Shown here piece by piece: positions 7,452 through 16,097 of a DNA stretch of 64,000 bases. Within the stretch, counting starts at the first letter, position 1; each line of letters opens with the position of its first letter. This DNA is from CCMP332 sp040218795 (GTDB lineage: Bacteria > Bacteroidota > Bacteroidia > Cytophagales > CCMP332): contig JAVJQT010000009.1 in the NCBI GenBank assembly GCA_040218795.1, positions 1 to 64,000 on the forward strand, written 5' to 3'. A program made the translations under genes and the position numbers. The notes below the pieces were generated by a model that worked only from the letters and a program-made list of their open reading frames with translations, was not told the DNA's origin and made no database searches.

Positions 7452-8666
7452 ATGAGTATAAAATCAATTCTGAACATAGGCATAGTTATGGCTTTTCTTT
7501 CTTGTCATAATGAAGATACAGGCTATTCCGGAAACTGGCGGGCAGAACTCTATCTTCAAAATGATACCCTCCCTTTTAATTTTATACTAGAGGATTCCGT
7601 AGATCTGAAATTGAGCCTGGTAAATGGTGATGAGAAAATTTTGGTGGAAGAAGTATTGATTGAACGTGATTCTATCATAGCAAGCATGCATATATTTGAT
7701 ACGGAATTGAGAGCTAAAATTATCGGCAATACCATGTCGGGTGTTTTTGAAAAAAAGTATTCCCAAGGCTATTTACTTCCTTTTTCTGCTCAAAAAGGAC
7801 CTAAATTCAGATTTAGTGATAATCCAAAATCCAATTTTAGTATAGATGGAAAATGGGCCGTGCAATTTGAATCCGAATTGGAAGATTCTACGCTCGCCAT
7901 TGGAGAATTTGTTCAGGATGGCAGTCTTGTGGAAGGAACATTTTTAACATTAACCGGGGATTATCGCTTCCTTGAGGGTGAAATCGATGCGGATGAACTA
8001 AAATTATCCTGCTTTGACGGTGAACACGCTTTTCTTTTTAAAGCAAGGCTCGATGAAAATGATCAATTGAAAGGCTATTTCAAATCGGGTTTAAGTTGGA
8101 ATGAAACCTGGACAGCGCATCGCGATGACAGCATAGAATTAAAAGATGCTTATCAATTGACCTATTTAAAGGAAGACTATGACAGTATTTATTTTGCCTT
8201 TCCTGATATGAATGGCGATACAGTTGTGTTTCCCAATCCATTGTATGAGGGAAAGGTGTTGCTTGTACAAATATTTGGAACATGGTGTCCCAATTGTATG
8301 GATGAAACCAAATTTCTCGCGGATTGGTATAAAAAAAATAAAGAAAGAGGCCTTGAAATTCTTGCTGTGGCATTCGAAAGAAAAAATGATCTCGACTACG
8401 CAGCGGAAAGAGTTCAAAAAGTGAAGGATAAACTGGGGGCAGATTACAAGTTTCTCTTCGGAGGGCCTTCAGATAAACAAGCGGCTTCTGAAGCTTTCCC
8501 TATGCTCAATCAGGTCATGTCATTTCCGACTTTGATTTTCATAGACAGAAAAGGGAATGTGCGCAAGATTCATACGGGTTTTTCGGGTCCCGGTACAGGA
8601 ATGTACTACAAAAAATTTTTAGAGGAATTCGAAATACTCAGCGAAGAATTGCTGGAAGAAAAATAA
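7452..8666 (+). CDS. TlpA-like thiol-disulfide lipoprotein with long N-terminal domain
   Basis: 404 residues. Lipobox Cys18 follows a short hydrophobic signal ('GIVMAFLSC'). Residues 20-235 are a beta-rich region of repeated 'GxWxxxF' style segments, as in Bacteroidota TlpA/ResA relatives with an N-terminal DUF4369-like part. Residues 240-400 are a thioredoxin domain with active site W278-C279-P-N-C282 and a cis-Pro segment 'SFPTLIFID'. It is predicted to sit in the periplasm and reduce disulfides, for example in cytochrome c maturation or copper-centre assembly. It is a single-gene unit divergent from the patatin gene. Confidence 0.87.
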   Translation: MSIKSILNIGIVMAFLSCHNEDTGYSGNWRAELYLQNDTLPFNFILEDSVDLKLSLVNGDEKILVEEVLIERDSIIASMHIFDTELRAKIIGNTMSGVFEKKYSQGYLLPFSAQKGPKFRFSDNPKSNFSIDGKWAVQFESELEDSTLAIGEFVQDGSLVEGTFLTLTGDYRFLEGEIDADELKLSCFDGEHAFLFKARLDENDQLKGYFKSGLSWNETWTAHRDDSIELKDAYQLTYLKEDYDSIYFAFPDMNGDTVVFPNPLYEGKVLLVQIFGTWCPNCMDETKFLADWYKKNKERGLEILAVAFERKNDLDYAAERVQKVKDKLGADYKFLFGGPSDKQAASEAFPMLNQVMSFPTLIFIDRKGNVRKIHTGFSGPGTGMYYKKFLEEFEILSEELLEEK

Positions 8667-8700
8667 AAATATTCTAATATTGTCGATATAAAATTTAACC

Positions 8701-9186
8701 ATGAACGCCACACTTATTCATCTTGCTTTAAATCACCTTCCAATTTTGGGTACATTAACCGGAATTATTATTCTGGCTTTTGCACTTTGGAAAACTAACT
8801 CATCCCTGATTAATACCGCCTTGATTATTCTGATTATTTCTGGAATTTCTGCCATTCCGGTAAGCAAAAGCGGAGAGGAAGCAGAGCATGTGGTAGAAGA
8901 ATATCCGGGCGTTTCGCATGATCAAATCCATGAACATGAAGAATTGGCTGAATCCGCTATGCCTGTTAGTTTGGTCATGGGTGTTTTAGCGGCAGTCGCC
9001 CTGTATTTTCAAGTTAAATCACATCCCAGAGCAAGAATCGCCTCAATTTCTGTATTGGTACTCGCCATTTGCAATTTTGCTTTGATGGCCAATGTGGCGC
9101 ATGAAGGAGGGAAAATAAGAAGACCCGATCTCAGGCAAGAACATCAGCAAATTGATCAAGAAGGCGATCAAAATGACGAACACTGA
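8701..9186 (+). CDS. Small four-helix membrane protein (DUF2231-like)
   Basis: 161 residues with four predicted membrane helices (about 12-31, 37-55, 87-105, 114-132). A conserved-looking N-terminal 'HLALNHLPI' and a His/Glu-rich loop between helices 2 and 3 ('HVVEEY...HDQIHEHEE') stand out, with a further His after helix 4 ('VAHEGGKIRR'). The pattern resembles DUF2231-type predicted membrane proteins, where paired histidines could bind haem or metal; that is inference. The polar C-terminal tail is rich in Gln, Asp and Glu. It ends directly against the convergent polyprenyl synthase gene with no gap. No function is established. Confidence 0.7.
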   Translation: MNATLIHLALNHLPILGTLTGIIILAFALWKTNSSLINTALIILIISGISAIPVSKSGEEAEHVVEEYPGVSHDQIHEHEELAESAMPVSLVMGVLAAVALYFQVKSHPRARIASISVLVLAICNFALMANVAHEGGKIRRPDLRQEHQQIDQEGDQNDEH

Positions 9187-10161
9187 TCATTTTTTTCTTT
9201 CAATGGTATAGGTGACCAGGGCTTCAATTGAGCTTCTGCTTTCCGAATCGGGGTATTCTCTTAAAAGTGACAGTGCTTCGTCTTTATACTGATGCATGAT
9301 CTTTGTTGCATAGTCCAAACCACCGCTTTCTTTCACAATTCTTATTACGTCCTGAACTCTTTTGCTGTCCGTAGAATGATTTTTTACAGTGTTGATAATT
9401 TTTCTTCGCTCCGAATAATTCACTTTTTGCAAGGTGTAAATTAAAGGCAGTGTCAATTTTTTTTCCTTGATATCTATGCCTCGGGGTTTTCCGATATCGT
9501 CTGACCCATAATCAAAAAGATCATCCTTAATTTGAAAGGCCATTCCAACTTTTTCACCAAATTTTTTGGCTTTAATTATGCTTTCTTCGCTTGCATCCGT
9601 AGAGGCGATTCCAACCGCACAACAGGATGCAATCAAGGTGGCGGTTTTCTGTTTAATAATTTCAAAATATACCTCTTCCGAAATATTGAGTTTCCTGGCT
9701 TTTTCGATTTGGAGTAATTCGCCTTCGCTCATTTCCTTAACAGCGTCGGAAACGATTTTCAACAATTTAAAATCACCATTATCAATGGCAAGTAACAAGC
9801 CCCTTGAAAGAAGATAATCACCGACCAGAACCGCTATTTTGTTTTTCCAGAGCGCATTTATGCTAAAAAATCCCCTTCGGTAATTGGAATCATCAACCAC
9901 ATCGTCATGCACCAATGTGGCGGTATGAAGCAGCTCGATTAAAGCGGCTCCCCTGTAGGTTTCTTCGCGAATACCACCATTCATTTGAGCCATAAGCAAA
10001 ACAAACATCGGGCGCATTTGCTTTCCCTTTCTGCTCACGATAAAACCCATGATCCGGTCTAAAAGCGCGACTTTAGTTTTCATGGATGATTGAAACTTTT
10101 TTTCAAAAATTTTCATCTCCTCTTTGATTGGCGCTTGTATCGTTTTAATTGAGGTTTTCAT
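9187..10161 (-). CDS. Polyprenyl diphosphate synthase (long-chain trans-isoprenyl type)
   Basis: 324 residues, the usual length for octaprenyl/solanesyl-type synthases. The first aspartate-rich motif is D86-D-V-V-D90 ('LVHDDVVDDSNYRRG') and the second D213-D-L-F-D217 ('QIKDDLFDYGSDDIGK'), both intact. It condenses isopentenyl diphosphate onto an allylic primer in the cytoplasm; in this phylum the product is most likely the menaquinone side chain, which would serve the complex I encoded further along. The product chain length cannot be fixed by eye. Single gene, convergent with the DUF2231-like gene. Confidence 0.92.
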   Translation of the reverse strand: MKTSIKTIQAPIKEEMKIFEKKFQSSMKTKVALLDRIMGFIVSRKGKQMRPMFVLLMAQMNGGIREETYRGAALIELLHTATLVHDDVVDDSNYRRGFFSINALWKNKIAVLVGDYLLSRGLLLAIDNGDFKLLKIVSDAVKEMSEGELLQIEKARKLNISEEVYFEIIKQKTATLIASCCAVGIASTDASEESIIKAKKFGEKVGMAFQIKDDLFDYGSDDIGKPRGIDIKEKKLTLPLIYTLQKVNYSERRKIINTVKNHSTDSKRVQDVIRIVKESGGLDYATKIMHQYKDEALSLLREYPDSESRSSIEALVTYTIERKK

Positions 10162-10310
10162 TTGGGTATTGCAATATTAAGTTCTCTTGCATTAGCAAGC
10201 AAAAAGCCACTTAGATTGCTTTCAAATAATCCATTCTATATCATTTCATTAAAAAATAAGCAATGCGCGATAAAAAAGTTTTAATACTTTTATTCTATAA
10301 AAATTTATAA

Positions 10311-11633
10311 ATGAAAAGGCCTTTTCTCTTTATCCTTTTTTTGTATTTATCAAGTATTGCTTTTGCTCAAAACGCTCTTGTGCGATCGGGCCCCATGCTG
10401 GGCTATTCTAGTATGAAAGAAGTAGGTATTTGGATTCAACTTGAAAAAGAAGCCGAAGTTAAAGTCCGCTATTGGCCCGTGTCAAATGAGAAGGATAAAA
10501 AGGAAACTGCAATAGCAAAAAGCCAAAGCGGAAATTCATTTATTTGTCAACTCATAGCAGAAGTAAATCCCGGAATAAAATACAATTACGCGATCATTAT
10601 AAATGAAAAAGAGATAGCCTTTGACTATCCGCTAGAATTTCAATCGCAATCCTTATGGCAGCACCGCACCGACCCTCCCGATTTTAAGTTTGCGCTTGGC
10701 AGTTGTACTTATATCAATGAACCCCCTGTAGACAGACCTGGCCAGCCTTATGGAGGGAATTATGAGGTATTTACTTCAATAAATAATGAAAATCCCGATT
10801 TCATGCTTTGGATGGGTGATAACAGTTATCTGCGGGAGGTGGATTGGAACAGCAAAACGGGGATATATCATCGCTATTCGCATAGCAGGGATGTTACAGA
10901 AATGCAGGCCTTACTCGCAAGATCGCATAATTACGCCATTTGGGACGATCATGATTATGGTCCCAACAATTCGGATAAATCATTTTGGAATAAAAAAATA
11001 ACCGAAAATGCATTCAGGGATTTCTGGATGAATCCGAATTACAATTTAACGGGAAAAGGGGGAATAACAGGAACTTTTTTTTGGAACGATTGCCAGTTTT
11101 TTCTGCTTGACAATCGCTATTTCAGAACAGCAAATGGTCGTAAAACCGGAGAAAAAGAGATTTTGGGTAAAGCGCAAATCGATTGGTTGATCAATGCTTT
11201 AAAATCGAGTCCGGCCAGGTTTAAATTTATCGTAATCGGTGGTCAGTTTATCAGCAATGCTGCAATTCATGAAAATCACATCAATCTCGCTCCCGAAGAA
11301 AGACAGGAAATCATCAAGCTTATCAGTGAAGAAAATATCAAGGGAGTCATTTTCCTTAGTGGTGATCGCCACCACTCCGAATTATCCAAACTGGATAGAA
11401 AAGATCAATATCCAATTTACGACTGGACCGTCAGCCCATTGACTGCCACCGCATACGAAATCGAAGATGAAGGAAATACGCTTGTTTTACCAGGCAGTAT
11501 GTTTGGCGAACGATGTTTTGGAACGATAGAAGTATCCGGCGCTTACAAAGAAAGATTGCTCAAGCTGAAGTTATTTAATAAAGACGGTAAAGAACTCTGG
11601 AATTTTGTAATTAAGGCAATAGACCTCAATTAG
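10311..11633 (+). CDS. PhoD-like secreted phosphatase/phosphodiesterase
   Basis: 440 residues with a Sec signal peptide (cleavage near residue 20, 'SSIAFAQ'). An N-terminal fibronectin-like part is followed by the PhoD metallophosphatase domain: 'FALGSC' at about 127-132, 'WMGDN' with D170, 'AIWDDHDYG' at 209-217, 'VIGGQ' near 310 and 'SGDRHH' at 350-355. These are the metal and phosphate ligands of PhoD-type alkaline phosphatases, which use Fe3+ and Ca2+. It probably releases phosphate from organic esters in the periplasm or outside. No pho-box can be recognised upstream. Its stop overlaps the convergent murI stop by four bases. Confidence 0.9.
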   Translation: MKRPFLFILFLYLSSIAFAQNALVRSGPMLGYSSMKEVGIWIQLEKEAEVKVRYWPVSNEKDKKETAIAKSQSGNSFICQLIAEVNPGIKYNYAIIINEKEIAFDYPLEFQSQSLWQHRTDPPDFKFALGSCTYINEPPVDRPGQPYGGNYEVFTSINNENPDFMLWMGDNSYLREVDWNSKTGIYHRYSHSRDVTEMQALLARSHNYAIWDDHDYGPNNSDKSFWNKKITENAFRDFWMNPNYNLTGKGGITGTFFWNDCQFFLLDNRYFRTANGRKTGEKEILGKAQIDWLINALKSSPARFKFIVIGGQFISNAAIHENHINLAPEERQEIIKLISEENIKGVIFLSGDRHHSELSKLDRKDQYPIYDWTVSPLTATAYEIEDEGNTLVLPGSMFGERCFGTIEVSGAYKERLLKLKLFNKDGKELWNFVIKAIDLN

Positions 11634-12436
11634 GACCAAAGCCTATAGCTTTCCAGTTTAATTTTTTCACCAAAAAAAAGTTTAGTGGATCGCTCAAAGG
11701 AAGCCGTGTAATCCGAAACATAAAAGGAATCTTCATCGGCAGGTGATTCATTTAATAATGATTTTGATTCAAGTAAATTTTTTAACGATAAGGCTACGGG
11801 ATCTGCAGAATTAATCACCTTGACATTTGATTTATAAAAATCATTAATTTCTTTTTGGATCAAAGGATAATGCGTGCATGCCAATAGCAGAGCATCAATA
11901 TCCTTGAGCTCAGGCATGGATAGATAATTGGAAATGATATCGTGGCTGATATTGTTAAATACAAAACCCTCTTCAATCATTGGAACGAGCAATGGTGTAG
12001 CCAATGCCTGAAGTTTGAGGCCATTCATTTTTTCGGAAATTTTTTCTTGATAAACACCTGAGGCCACGGTTTGTCTTGTTCCAATCAATCCGATATTTTG
12101 ATCTTTCAAATACTCTGAAGCATAATTTACCATAGGATCTATTACATTGATCACCAGGGCTTTTGAGGCCACATATTCTTTAATTAAATCGTAAGCCGCC
12201 ACCGATGCAGAGTTACAGGCAATAAGGATGACCTTGCAGCCTTTTTTTAGTAAAAGATCACATATTTTGACAGAAAACGCTTGTATAGCTGCGGTAGATT
12301 TGTCGCCATAAGGCAGATGTTCGGTATCGCCAAAATAAATCAATTGTTCATTGGGAAGCGCATCTTTTACTGACCGGGCTACGGTTAGTCCTCCAATTCC
12401 ACTATCAAAAATTCCTATGGGATCTTCTTTTTTCAC
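11630..12436 (-). CDS. murI: Glutamate racemase
   Basis: 268 residues. Family motifs are complete: D11-S12 in 'GIFDSGIGG', catalytic C74 in 'IACNSAS' and catalytic C187 in 'LLACTHYPL'. It interconverts L- and D-glutamate to supply peptidoglycan precursors in the cytoplasm. The start codon is GTG at 12436; there is no nearer ATG and the conserved 'PIGIFDSG' begins at residue 6, so the start is well fixed. Convergent with the PhoD gene. Confidence 0.94.
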   Translation of the reverse strand: MKKEDPIGIFDSGIGGLTVARSVKDALPNEQLIYFGDTEHLPYGDKSTAAIQAFSVKICDLLLKKGCKVILIACNSASVAAYDLIKEYVASKALVINVIDPMVNYASEYLKDQNIGLIGTRQTVASGVYQEKISEKMNGLKLQALATPLLVPMIEEGFVFNNISHDIISNYLSMPELKDIDALLLACTHYPLIQKEINDFYKSNVKVINSADPVALSLKNLLESKSLLNESPADEDSFYVSDYTASFERSTKLFFGEKIKLESYRLWS

Positions 12437-12504
12437 GGCTTAGTCTGTCAAATTTTTACTCAAAAATCATTAAATTGAAAATATAAACCATTATTAAATG
12501 CTAA

Positions 12505-12783
12505 ATGTCGGAAAGATCAGAGAACATTAAGAAAATTCTCTCGGATATCGGAGGGAAATTTGAAGACTTATTTAATGAGTTAAAAAAAGATGCCACTGAA
12601 GAAGACGGTGAGATAAATCAAGCCTTTCAGTCACTTAAGCGAAAAATGAAAGAGGTTGAAGAGGATGTAGACGGCTTCGTGGACAATAATCAGGAAACCA
12701 TAGATAAGTTCAAGGGCAATATCAAAAAAGTAGCAGAAGACCTTGAAAGTGCTTTCGACAAGACCTTTGGCCAAAAGAAATAA
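12505..12783 (+). CDS. Small acidic coiled-coil protein of unknown function
   Basis: 92 residues, very rich in Lys, Glu and Asp, with heptad-like spacing of Ile, Leu, Val and Phe through most of its length, so probably a long helix or helical hairpin. No signal peptide and no Cys are present. Charged helical proteins of this size are common next to housekeeping genes in Bacteroidota, but I recognise no named family. It is divergent from murI and ends two bases before the convergent bcp stop. Confidence 0.68.
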   Translation: MSERSENIKKILSDIGGKFEDLFNELKKDATEEDGEINQAFQSLKRKMKEVEEDVDGFVDNNQETIDKFKGNIKKVAEDLESAFDKTFGQKK

Positions 12784-12785
12784 GG

Positions 12786-13232
12786 CTAATTTTTATTGAG
12801 CGCTAGTATTTTTCTGACATGTTTATCAAAACCTGTAAGGCTCTCAAATTTTCCAATAATTCTCAATTCCTCATCGATTAAATAGGTGATTCTCTTTATC
12901 ATACCAATAACCGGTAAAACAGCATCGTATTTTTTAGCCACTTTTGCGTTTTCATCGCTCAGTAGATGAAAGGGTAAATTGAGCTCTTCTCTGAATTTAT
13001 TATGCGTGGAAATCTTGTCTTTGTTAATACCGAAGACATCAATATCCAATTCTCTGAAACTTTCAAATTCATCTCTGAATGAACAAGCTTCCTTGGTGCA
13101 GCCATAAGTAAAATCCTTAGGATAGAAATACAGTATTGTAATCTTCCCTTTACGGTCGGCTAAACTAAAATCCTGTCCCGATGTGGATGGAACTGAAAAT
13201 AGCGGTGCTTTACTTCCTTTTCTTAAGCTCAT
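12786..13232 (-). CDS. bcp: Thiol peroxidase / peroxiredoxin of the Bcp/PrxQ type
   Basis: 148 residues. Peroxidatic C45 and resolving C50 lie in 'TYGCTKEACSF', the spacing of PrxQ/Bcp. The residue before the conserved Gly is Tyr where most members have Pro; the Thr and Arg52-region residues expected in the active site are otherwise present. It reduces hydrogen peroxide and organic hydroperoxides in the cytoplasm, recycled by thioredoxin. It lies downstream of the ArsR gene but is separated from it by a good terminator, so it probably has its own promoter or relies on read-through. Confidence 0.9.
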   Translation of the reverse strand: MSLRKGSKAPLFSVPSTSGQDFSLADRKGKITILYFYPKDFTYGCTKEACSFRDEFESFRELDIDVFGINKDKISTHNKFREELNLPFHLLSDENAKVAKKYDAVLPVIGMIKRITYLIDEELRIIGKFESLTGFDKHVRKILALNKN

Positions 13233-13233
13233 G

Positions 13234-13262
13234 CAAAAAAAAACGCCCCGAAGGACGTTTTG
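13234..13262 (-). terminator. Intrinsic terminator of the ArsR gene (UUCG tetraloop)
   Basis: On the minus strand the RNA forms AAACGUCC-UUCG-GGGCGUUU followed by a run of U. Eight pairs include one G-U wobble, closed by a stable UUCG tetraloop. It lies between the ArsR stop and the bcp start. Confidence 0.85.
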
Positions 13263-13279
13263 TTTGAATTAGTATTGGA

Positions 13280-13585
13280 TTAAGCCAGACACGACTCTGC
13301 TACTTTTATTAAATCAACTAATTTCTCAGTGCCAAGAGAATAATAAATATTCTTACCTACTCTTTTTGAATTCAACACACCTTTGGTTTTTAATAATCCC
13401 AAATGATGAGAGGCCACAGCCTGCTCAAGGCCCAGACGTTGATAAATTTGTGTAACTGATTTGCTCGAACCATCGCTCAAGAGGTCCAATATAGCCAGAC
13501 GCATTGGATGCGCTATTGCTTTCAAGAATGTGGCTGTCTTTTCCAGTTCTTCTTCGTTGTGATTGTTTTTTACAAGAACTTCCAT
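13280..13585 (-). CDS. ArsR-family winged-helix transcriptional regulator
   Basis: 101 residues with the ArsR fold: 'LKAIAHPMRLAILDLL' helix, recognition helix 'LEQAVASHHLGLLKTKGVL', and a wing 'RVGKNIYYSL'. The usual metal-binding CxC of ArsR/SmtB is absent; the only cysteine is near the C-terminus ('AESCLA'), so sensing of metals through the alpha-3 site is unlikely. Proteins of this sub-type often act as simple repressors of adjacent genes. The divergent neighbour is the AbgT transporter, and the 347-base gap between them would hold any operator. The true ligand is unknown. Confidence 0.88.
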   Translation of the reverse strand: MEVLVKNNHNEEELEKTATFLKAIAHPMRLAILDLLSDGSSKSVTQIYQRLGLEQAVASHHLGLLKTKGVLNSKRVGKNIYYSLGTEKLVDLIKVAESCLA

Positions 13586-13932
13586 CGTTTCTAATTTACT
13601 TTAATGATTAATACCGAATTTTAAGTCAACCTGAGTTAATTATTGGTATAGTATTTTAACTTTAGCCTGACCTTCCAGATAGTGAACTAAATAAATAATT
13701 AACTATCAACATCTTAACGCCCATCCATATATTTTAGTTTGATTTCACTAAAAAATATTTGTCTTGCATAATACATTTCATCAAGATAATCTTAAGACAA
13801 TCAGCACAATCCAAAAATTCGACCTGTTTTTTAGATAAATAGAACCCCGGTTAAATTGTTTGAAGGTCAACTTGAAAAAAATAATTTCAGAAATGAATGC
13901 TTTTGTGTTAATTCGAGGCTTTAACAAATGCT
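13586..13932. other. 347-base intergenic region between arsR-type and abgT-type genes
   Basis: The only gene-free stretch over 300 bases. It is AT-rich and holds the two divergent promoters. I see no open frame with coding character, no tRNA and no known riboswitch. A candidate abgT promoter is at 13859-13889. No palindrome of convincing operator quality was found. Confidence 0.6.
13859..13889 (+). promoter_or_regulatory. Weak candidate promoter for the AbgT-type gene
   Basis: TTTG at 13859-13862, a 19-base spacer, then TAATTTCA at 13882-13889, two mismatches from TAnnTTTG. It lies 43 bases before the ATG at 13933. Confidence 0.25.
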
Positions 13933-15492
13933 ATGACTGAAGAAAACCAAAAGAAAAACGGAACGATTGAGAAATTTCTGACCATTGTTGAAAAAACGGG
14001 CAATGCCCTTCCTCATCCGGCCACCTTATTCGCATTATTTGCCATTCTTGTCGTCTTTTTATCATGGGTATTCAGTCTGATGGATATTACGGTCCAACAT
14101 CCGGGCACCGGTGAATCCATACAGCCAATTAACCTGATGTCTGAAACAGGTTTGCACAGAATTTTAACTGAAATGGTGACTAATTTTACCGGTTTCGCAC
14201 CATTAGGAACTGTTTTGGTGGCTATGTTGGGAATTGGTATTGCTGAAAGCAGTGGTTTGATTGGAACGGGATTAAGGCTTTTGGTTTTAAAAGCACCGGA
14301 AAGATTATTGACCTTTGTTATTGTATTTTCCGGGATACTATCGAATACAGCCAGCGAAGTTGGATATGTTCTTCTCGTGCCTTTGGCTGCAATCATCTTT
14401 TTAGCCGCCGGAAGACACCCCATTACAGGTATGGCTGCAGCTTTTGCCGGTGTTTCAGGGGGTTATAGTGCCAATTTACTTTTGGGAACCATCGATCCTT
14501 TGCTTTCGGATCTTTCTCAGGAAGCCGCTCGTATTATTGACCCGCAATACGTAATCAACCCGACCTGTAATTACTATTTTATGTTTGTTTCTACCTTTTT
14601 TATTGCTGCTGTAGGGACATGGGTTACCGAGAAAATTGTATCGCCCCGATTGGGTGAATACAAAGGTGATGCCCAGCCCGAAGAAATTAAAAGATTAAGC
14701 AAGGAAGAGAAAAAGGGCTTAAAATGGGCCTTAATAGCTGCTTTAATTCTTACTGCTCTTGTATTATGGGGCCTTTTACCTGTGGATGGTTTTTTAAGAG
14801 ACCCAAATAATCCCGATATATTGAAATCCCCATTTTTTAAGGGCATAGTAGCCTTCATATTTTTGGCTGCCGGAATATGTGGCGTGGCTTACGGAATAGG
14901 AGCTAAATCCATCAAAAGCGATGAAGATGTAATGAATGGCATGGGAAAATCCATGGAAACACTTGGCCTTTATATAGTGCTGGTATTTTTTGCTGCTCAA
15001 TTTGTGGCTTATTTTAAATGGACCAATATTGGTTTGATAACAGCCGTAAAAGGGGCCAATGGATTAAAAGCCTTTATAGATCTGGTTGGAATTGAAAACC
15101 AACTTTTGCAGGCCATTGTGGTAATGGTGCCCTTTATTATTGTAGCTGCTCTGATTAATCTTGTAATGGGAAGTGCTTCTGCAAAATGGGCCATTATGGC
15201 ACCGGTGTTTATTCCAATGTATATGTTATTAGGATTTACTCCGGAATTCACACAAGTGGCCTATAGAATCGGAGACAGCGCCTCAAATATTATTTCCCCT
15301 ATGATGTCCTACTTTGCACTCATTGTGGCATTTATGCAGCGTTATGATAAAAATGCAGGGATAGGTACGATCATTTCAACCATGTTGCCCTATACCTTCT
15401 TTTTTCTCTTTGTCTGGATTATATTATTGATTATGTGGATCGCGCTCGGCATACCTATTGGCCCGGGAGCAGAATTATTTCTCAGCAATTGA
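13933..15492 (+). CDS. AbgT-family transporter
   Basis: 519 residues, the family length, with about a dozen membrane helices and two re-entrant-type repeats. Recognisable segments are 'EKTGNALPHPATLFALF' near residue 18, 'MLGIGIAESSGL', 'SNTASEVGYVLLVPLAA', 'GVSGGYSANLL' and the second repeat 'LVMGSASAKWAIMAPVFIPM' and 'GDSASNIISPMMSYFALI'. AbgT proteins move p-aminobenzoyl-glutamate or act as drug (sulfonamide) exporters, driven by H+ or Na+. No abgA/abgB hydrolase genes are adjacent, so the salvage role is not supported by context. The stop codon overlaps the TTG of the next gene. Confidence 0.9.
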   Translation: MTEENQKKNGTIEKFLTIVEKTGNALPHPATLFALFAILVVFLSWVFSLMDITVQHPGTGESIQPINLMSETGLHRILTEMVTNFTGFAPLGTVLVAMLGIGIAESSGLIGTGLRLLVLKAPERLLTFVIVFSGILSNTASEVGYVLLVPLAAIIFLAAGRHPITGMAAAFAGVSGGYSANLLLGTIDPLLSDLSQEAARIIDPQYVINPTCNYYFMFVSTFFIAAVGTWVTEKIVSPRLGEYKGDAQPEEIKRLSKEEKKGLKWALIAALILTALVLWGLLPVDGFLRDPNNPDILKSPFFKGIVAFIFLAAGICGVAYGIGAKSIKSDEDVMNGMGKSMETLGLYIVLVFFAAQFVAYFKWTNIGLITAVKGANGLKAFIDLVGIENQLLQAIVVMVPFIIVAALINLVMGSASAKWAIMAPVFIPMYMLLGFTPEFTQVAYRIGDSASNIISPMMSYFALIVAFMQRYDKNAGIGTIISTMLPYTFFFLFVWIILLIMWIALGIPIGPGAELFLSN

Positions 15493-16097
15493 ATTTTCTA
15501 GCACACCAATATTTATCAGGAGAAAATGAAGCCCTAAGATTTGGAAATTTTATTGCTGATTTCGTAAAGGGAAATAAATTTCTCAATTATGAAAAAGATA
15601 TACAATTGGGCATTCTTTATCATAGAGAAATCGATTGGTTCACTGATAATCACAGCATTACCAGGGAAAGTACGTCTTTGCTGAGAAATGATTTTGGGAA
15701 ATACGCCGGTGTGGCATTGGATGTATATTTCGATCATTTTCTAAGTAAAAACTGGTCTGAATATTCAAAAATCGCATTAAAAGACTACACACGCTCAACC
15801 TATGCAATTGTAAATGCAAACAAGGATAAGTGCCCGCCTCGCGCACTTCATATGCTCAGGTACATGAAAAGAGATGATTGGTTGTTTAATTATCAATTCC
15901 CCGAAGCAGTGGGACGATCTTTAAAAGGTATTTCCAGCAGAACAAATTTTGATTCAGGCCTTGAAAAAGGTAAAGAAGTTTTAATAAGGGAATACGATTA
16001 TTTAAAGTCAGCCTTTGAAATTTTTATTGCAGATATTATTTCAAATAAAAGCTCTATACTATTAAATGCTAATTCAAAATATGAAGAAAACCTTTGA
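15489..16097 (+). CDS. Acyl carrier protein phosphodiesterase (AcpH/DUF479 family)
   Basis: 202 residues if started at TTG 15489, which overlaps the abgT-type TGA as TTGA. Family members begin 'MNFLAH', and here the TTG gives 'NFLAHQYLSG' at once; an ATG 18 codons earlier lies inside the transporter gene and adds non-homologous sequence. Further motifs are 'GNFIADFVKGN', 'GILYHREIDWFTDNH' and 'DVYFDHFLSKNW'. The enzyme removes 4'-phosphopantetheine from holo-ACP. It is translationally coupled to the transporter without an evident functional link, and its 3' end overlaps the convergent CHU_C gene by 29 bases. Confidence 0.85.
   Translation: MNFLAHQYLSGENEALRFGNFIADFVKGNKFLNYEKDIQLGILYHREIDWFTDNHSITRESTSLLRNDFGKYAGVALDVYFDHFLSKNWSEYSKIALKDYTRSTYAIVNANKDKCPPRALHMLRYMKRDDWLFNYQFPEAVGRSLKGISSRTNFDSGLEKGKEVLIREYDYLKSAFEIFIADIISNKSSILLNANSKYEENL

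Noticed and set aside
13586..13932. Possible riboswitch or RNA gene in the largest gap
   Set aside because: No conserved aptamer core, tRNA-like fold or 6S-like bulge could be recognised by eye.
15435..15488. ATG start for the AcpH-like gene at 15435
   Set aside because: It lies inside the transporter gene and adds 18 residues unlike the family; TTG at 15489 gives the proper start.
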